Positions 62,656 through 64,000 of a DNA stretch of 64,000 nt are shown in pieces. Every line of letters starts with the position of its first letter. Position 1 is the stretch's first letter. Source of the stretch: Urophycis tenuis (lineage: Eukaryota; Chordata; Actinopteri; Gadiformes; Phycidae); assembly GCA_036785325.1 (NCBI GenBank), contig JAXIVH010000012.1, positions 11,332,854-11,396,853 of the forward strand, given 5' to 3'. The notes under the pieces are model-generated. The model searched no databases. It saw only the letters and a program-made list of their open reading frames with translations, and had not been told where the DNA came from. The position numbers and the translations under genes were made by a program.

Positions 62656-62984
62656 GGGGGGGGGGGGGATAACTATTGTTGCCACAAGCCATCAAAAACA
62701 AGCCAAAATCCATATTGCCTCACTGAAAACTCACAGATTGTGAAGACAGCAATTCAAGTGTGCTTCTTCTGGTGGCCTGATCTGTGGTCTCTCACAAACA
62801 CCTCAGACTAATGCTAATATAGTGTGAGATACTGTCCAGTCCAGTGTGTGATATTATATCCCATGCAATGGCTTGTAAAGACATTATGCCCACCCCATCC
62901 TCCATAGGCTACATTGGTGATATTGTTTGTCATTCACCATTGCTTCTGAAACAGAATCTCACACCCATATATATATATATATAT

Positions 62985-63410
62985 ATTCAAGGATTCAAGT
63001 ATTTATTGTCATATCCAAGACATGACGAGATTGCATTAGCTGCCACAGTAATAGTGCATTCAATTAGTTTTTAAAACAAAACAATAAACGGAGAAGGGGA
63101 GAAAAGAAAAGAGGCCATAAAAATAGTGATATGGCCCACACATACTTAAGAACAGTGCAGACACACATTCGGAATGACGGTATTGCAAATGAGGGTATGA
63201 ATGGTAATAAATATAAAGTGATAAAAGATAAAATAAGAACAAAAATAGAAAAACAAGTGACCTGTAGATAAATATAAAAGTGACACAGTGCGTACAATTA
63301 CGAGGGTGAGATAGGAAGATGAGGTGCAGAGTTCAGTGACCTCGTGGCCCAGGGATAGAAGCTATTTTTCAGTCTATGCCCCTTCCGCACTGATTTGACT
63401 CCCTAATCAG
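62985..63410 (+). repeat. Dispersed retroelement-tail repeat
   Basis: AAGGATTCAAGTATTTATTG, TCATATCCAAGACATGACGA and, near the end, GGCCCAGGGATAGAAGCTA with TTTTTCAGTCTATGCCCCTT resemble a LINE-derived 3' tail common in fish (typical phrase: GGGGAAGAAGCTGTCCTTCA). The ORFs inside, on the minus strand, show no reverse transcriptase motif. Confidence 0.45.
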
Positions 63411-64000
63411 ATACTCAAAAGTATTAAAATCTCTAAATATTCACATCCTCAAATCACGCTGCTTGAAAAAAGATGACAAGTGACAGCAGTTTGCGTCGGC
63501 TTAATGCTGTCGCGCGATGATTAACAAGAGATAGATGGCAACGGGCTGGAAACTAGTGAAAGCTCAAAAATCAAACGACGCCAGCATCCACACATGCTCG
63601 CCTAAGGCTACGTCACATCAACGCTGTGCTCCAGGGGCCTTTGGTGTTAATGGTGAACAGCTCTAGTTGTTTTTTTTTCTTCCCCCACAGCAGATGGTGG
63701 TGGTGGTGGTGGTTGGGGGGTTGTCTCATCGCACAAGACTAGGTCAGGGGCAGGTGTGCAAATAATTGCAAGGACCCTCGGATTGGAGAGACGAAAGCTT
63801 ATTCCGCTGCAGCCAGACCCCTAGCCTACCTACCAAACCTACCCACAAATCCTGATTATTATAACCACCACCAGATGGCACTCTCTCTCTCTCTCTCTCT
63901 CTCCCTCTCTCTTTTTGTTTGTTTGTCTGTCTGTCTGTCTGACTGTCCAGGCGGTGTCCCTGGTATTTGTCTTTTTCTCATTGTAAACAAGCAACTTTAT

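Larger units (their letters stand above)
59537..64000. other. 3' UTR of the ZPLD1-like gene and repeat-rich intergenic DNA
   Basis: I see no gene after 59536 on either strand. An AATAAA occurs near 60668, too far to assign with confidence. The region contains a CAG repeat (60591-60612), a reversed SINE tail (61318-61430), long GA (62282-62389) and CA (62508-62588) microsatellites, a GT run merging into a G run (62624-62668), a dispersed repeat (62985-63410) and a CT repeat (63879-63912). Between about 61450 and 62200 I see nothing recognisable. Confidence 0.5.

Overview
The window is nuclear DNA from a vertebrate, almost certainly a ray-finned (teleost) fish. Genes are split by GT-AG introns. 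The encoded proteins match vertebrate PICALM and ZPLD1. The non-coding DNA holds short dispersed repeats of kinds common in fish genomes: a tRNA-derived SINE, non-autonomous hAT-like elements and a long 'gaggtccc' element. Microsatellites and pure G/C runs are extremely dense, as in some fish genomes such as gadiforms, but I cannot fix the species. Nothing suggests bacterial or viral sequence, and I see no CRISPR array or operon. Layout, left to right: (1) Positions 355-1835, + strand: the last three coding exons of a gene entering from the left, which I could not identify. (2) Positions 3642-32015, - strand: a complete picalm gene (clathrin assembly lymphoid myeloid leukaemia protein) of 22 coding exons. 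Every junction keeps frame, giving a predicted 652-residue protein, and it converges tail-to-tail with gene 1. Its 12.5 kb first intron (19396-31885) holds several mobile elements. (3) Positions 32016-40912: spacer between two divergent genes, with an intact tRNA-Glu(CTC) at 33100-33171 and a GC-rich, homopolymer-rich stretch upstream of the next gene. (4) Positions 40913-49911, + strand: a complete zpld1 gene (zona pellucida-like domain protein), 10 coding exons, 414 residues. (5) Positions 54184-59536, + strand: a second, diverged ZP-domain gene, 10 coding exons, 392 residues, with nearly the same exon lengths, so a tandem duplicate. (6) Positions 59537-64000: repeat-rich DNA with no gene that I can support. 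The genes do not form one pathway. Picalm acts inside the cell in clathrin-mediated endocytosis. The two ZP proteins are predicted type I membrane proteins with signal peptide, ZP module, furin-type site and C-terminal transmembrane helix, typical of proteins released to build extracellular filaments or gels. The observations most worth following are the unidentified gene at the left edge, the GC-AG intron and frame-neutral exon block in picalm, the tandem ZP pair, two VNTR arrays lying against ZP-gene exons, and mobile elements with legible target-site duplications or fold-back structure. Exons were called by hand from splice motifs, reading-frame phase and remembered family sequences. No alignment was run.
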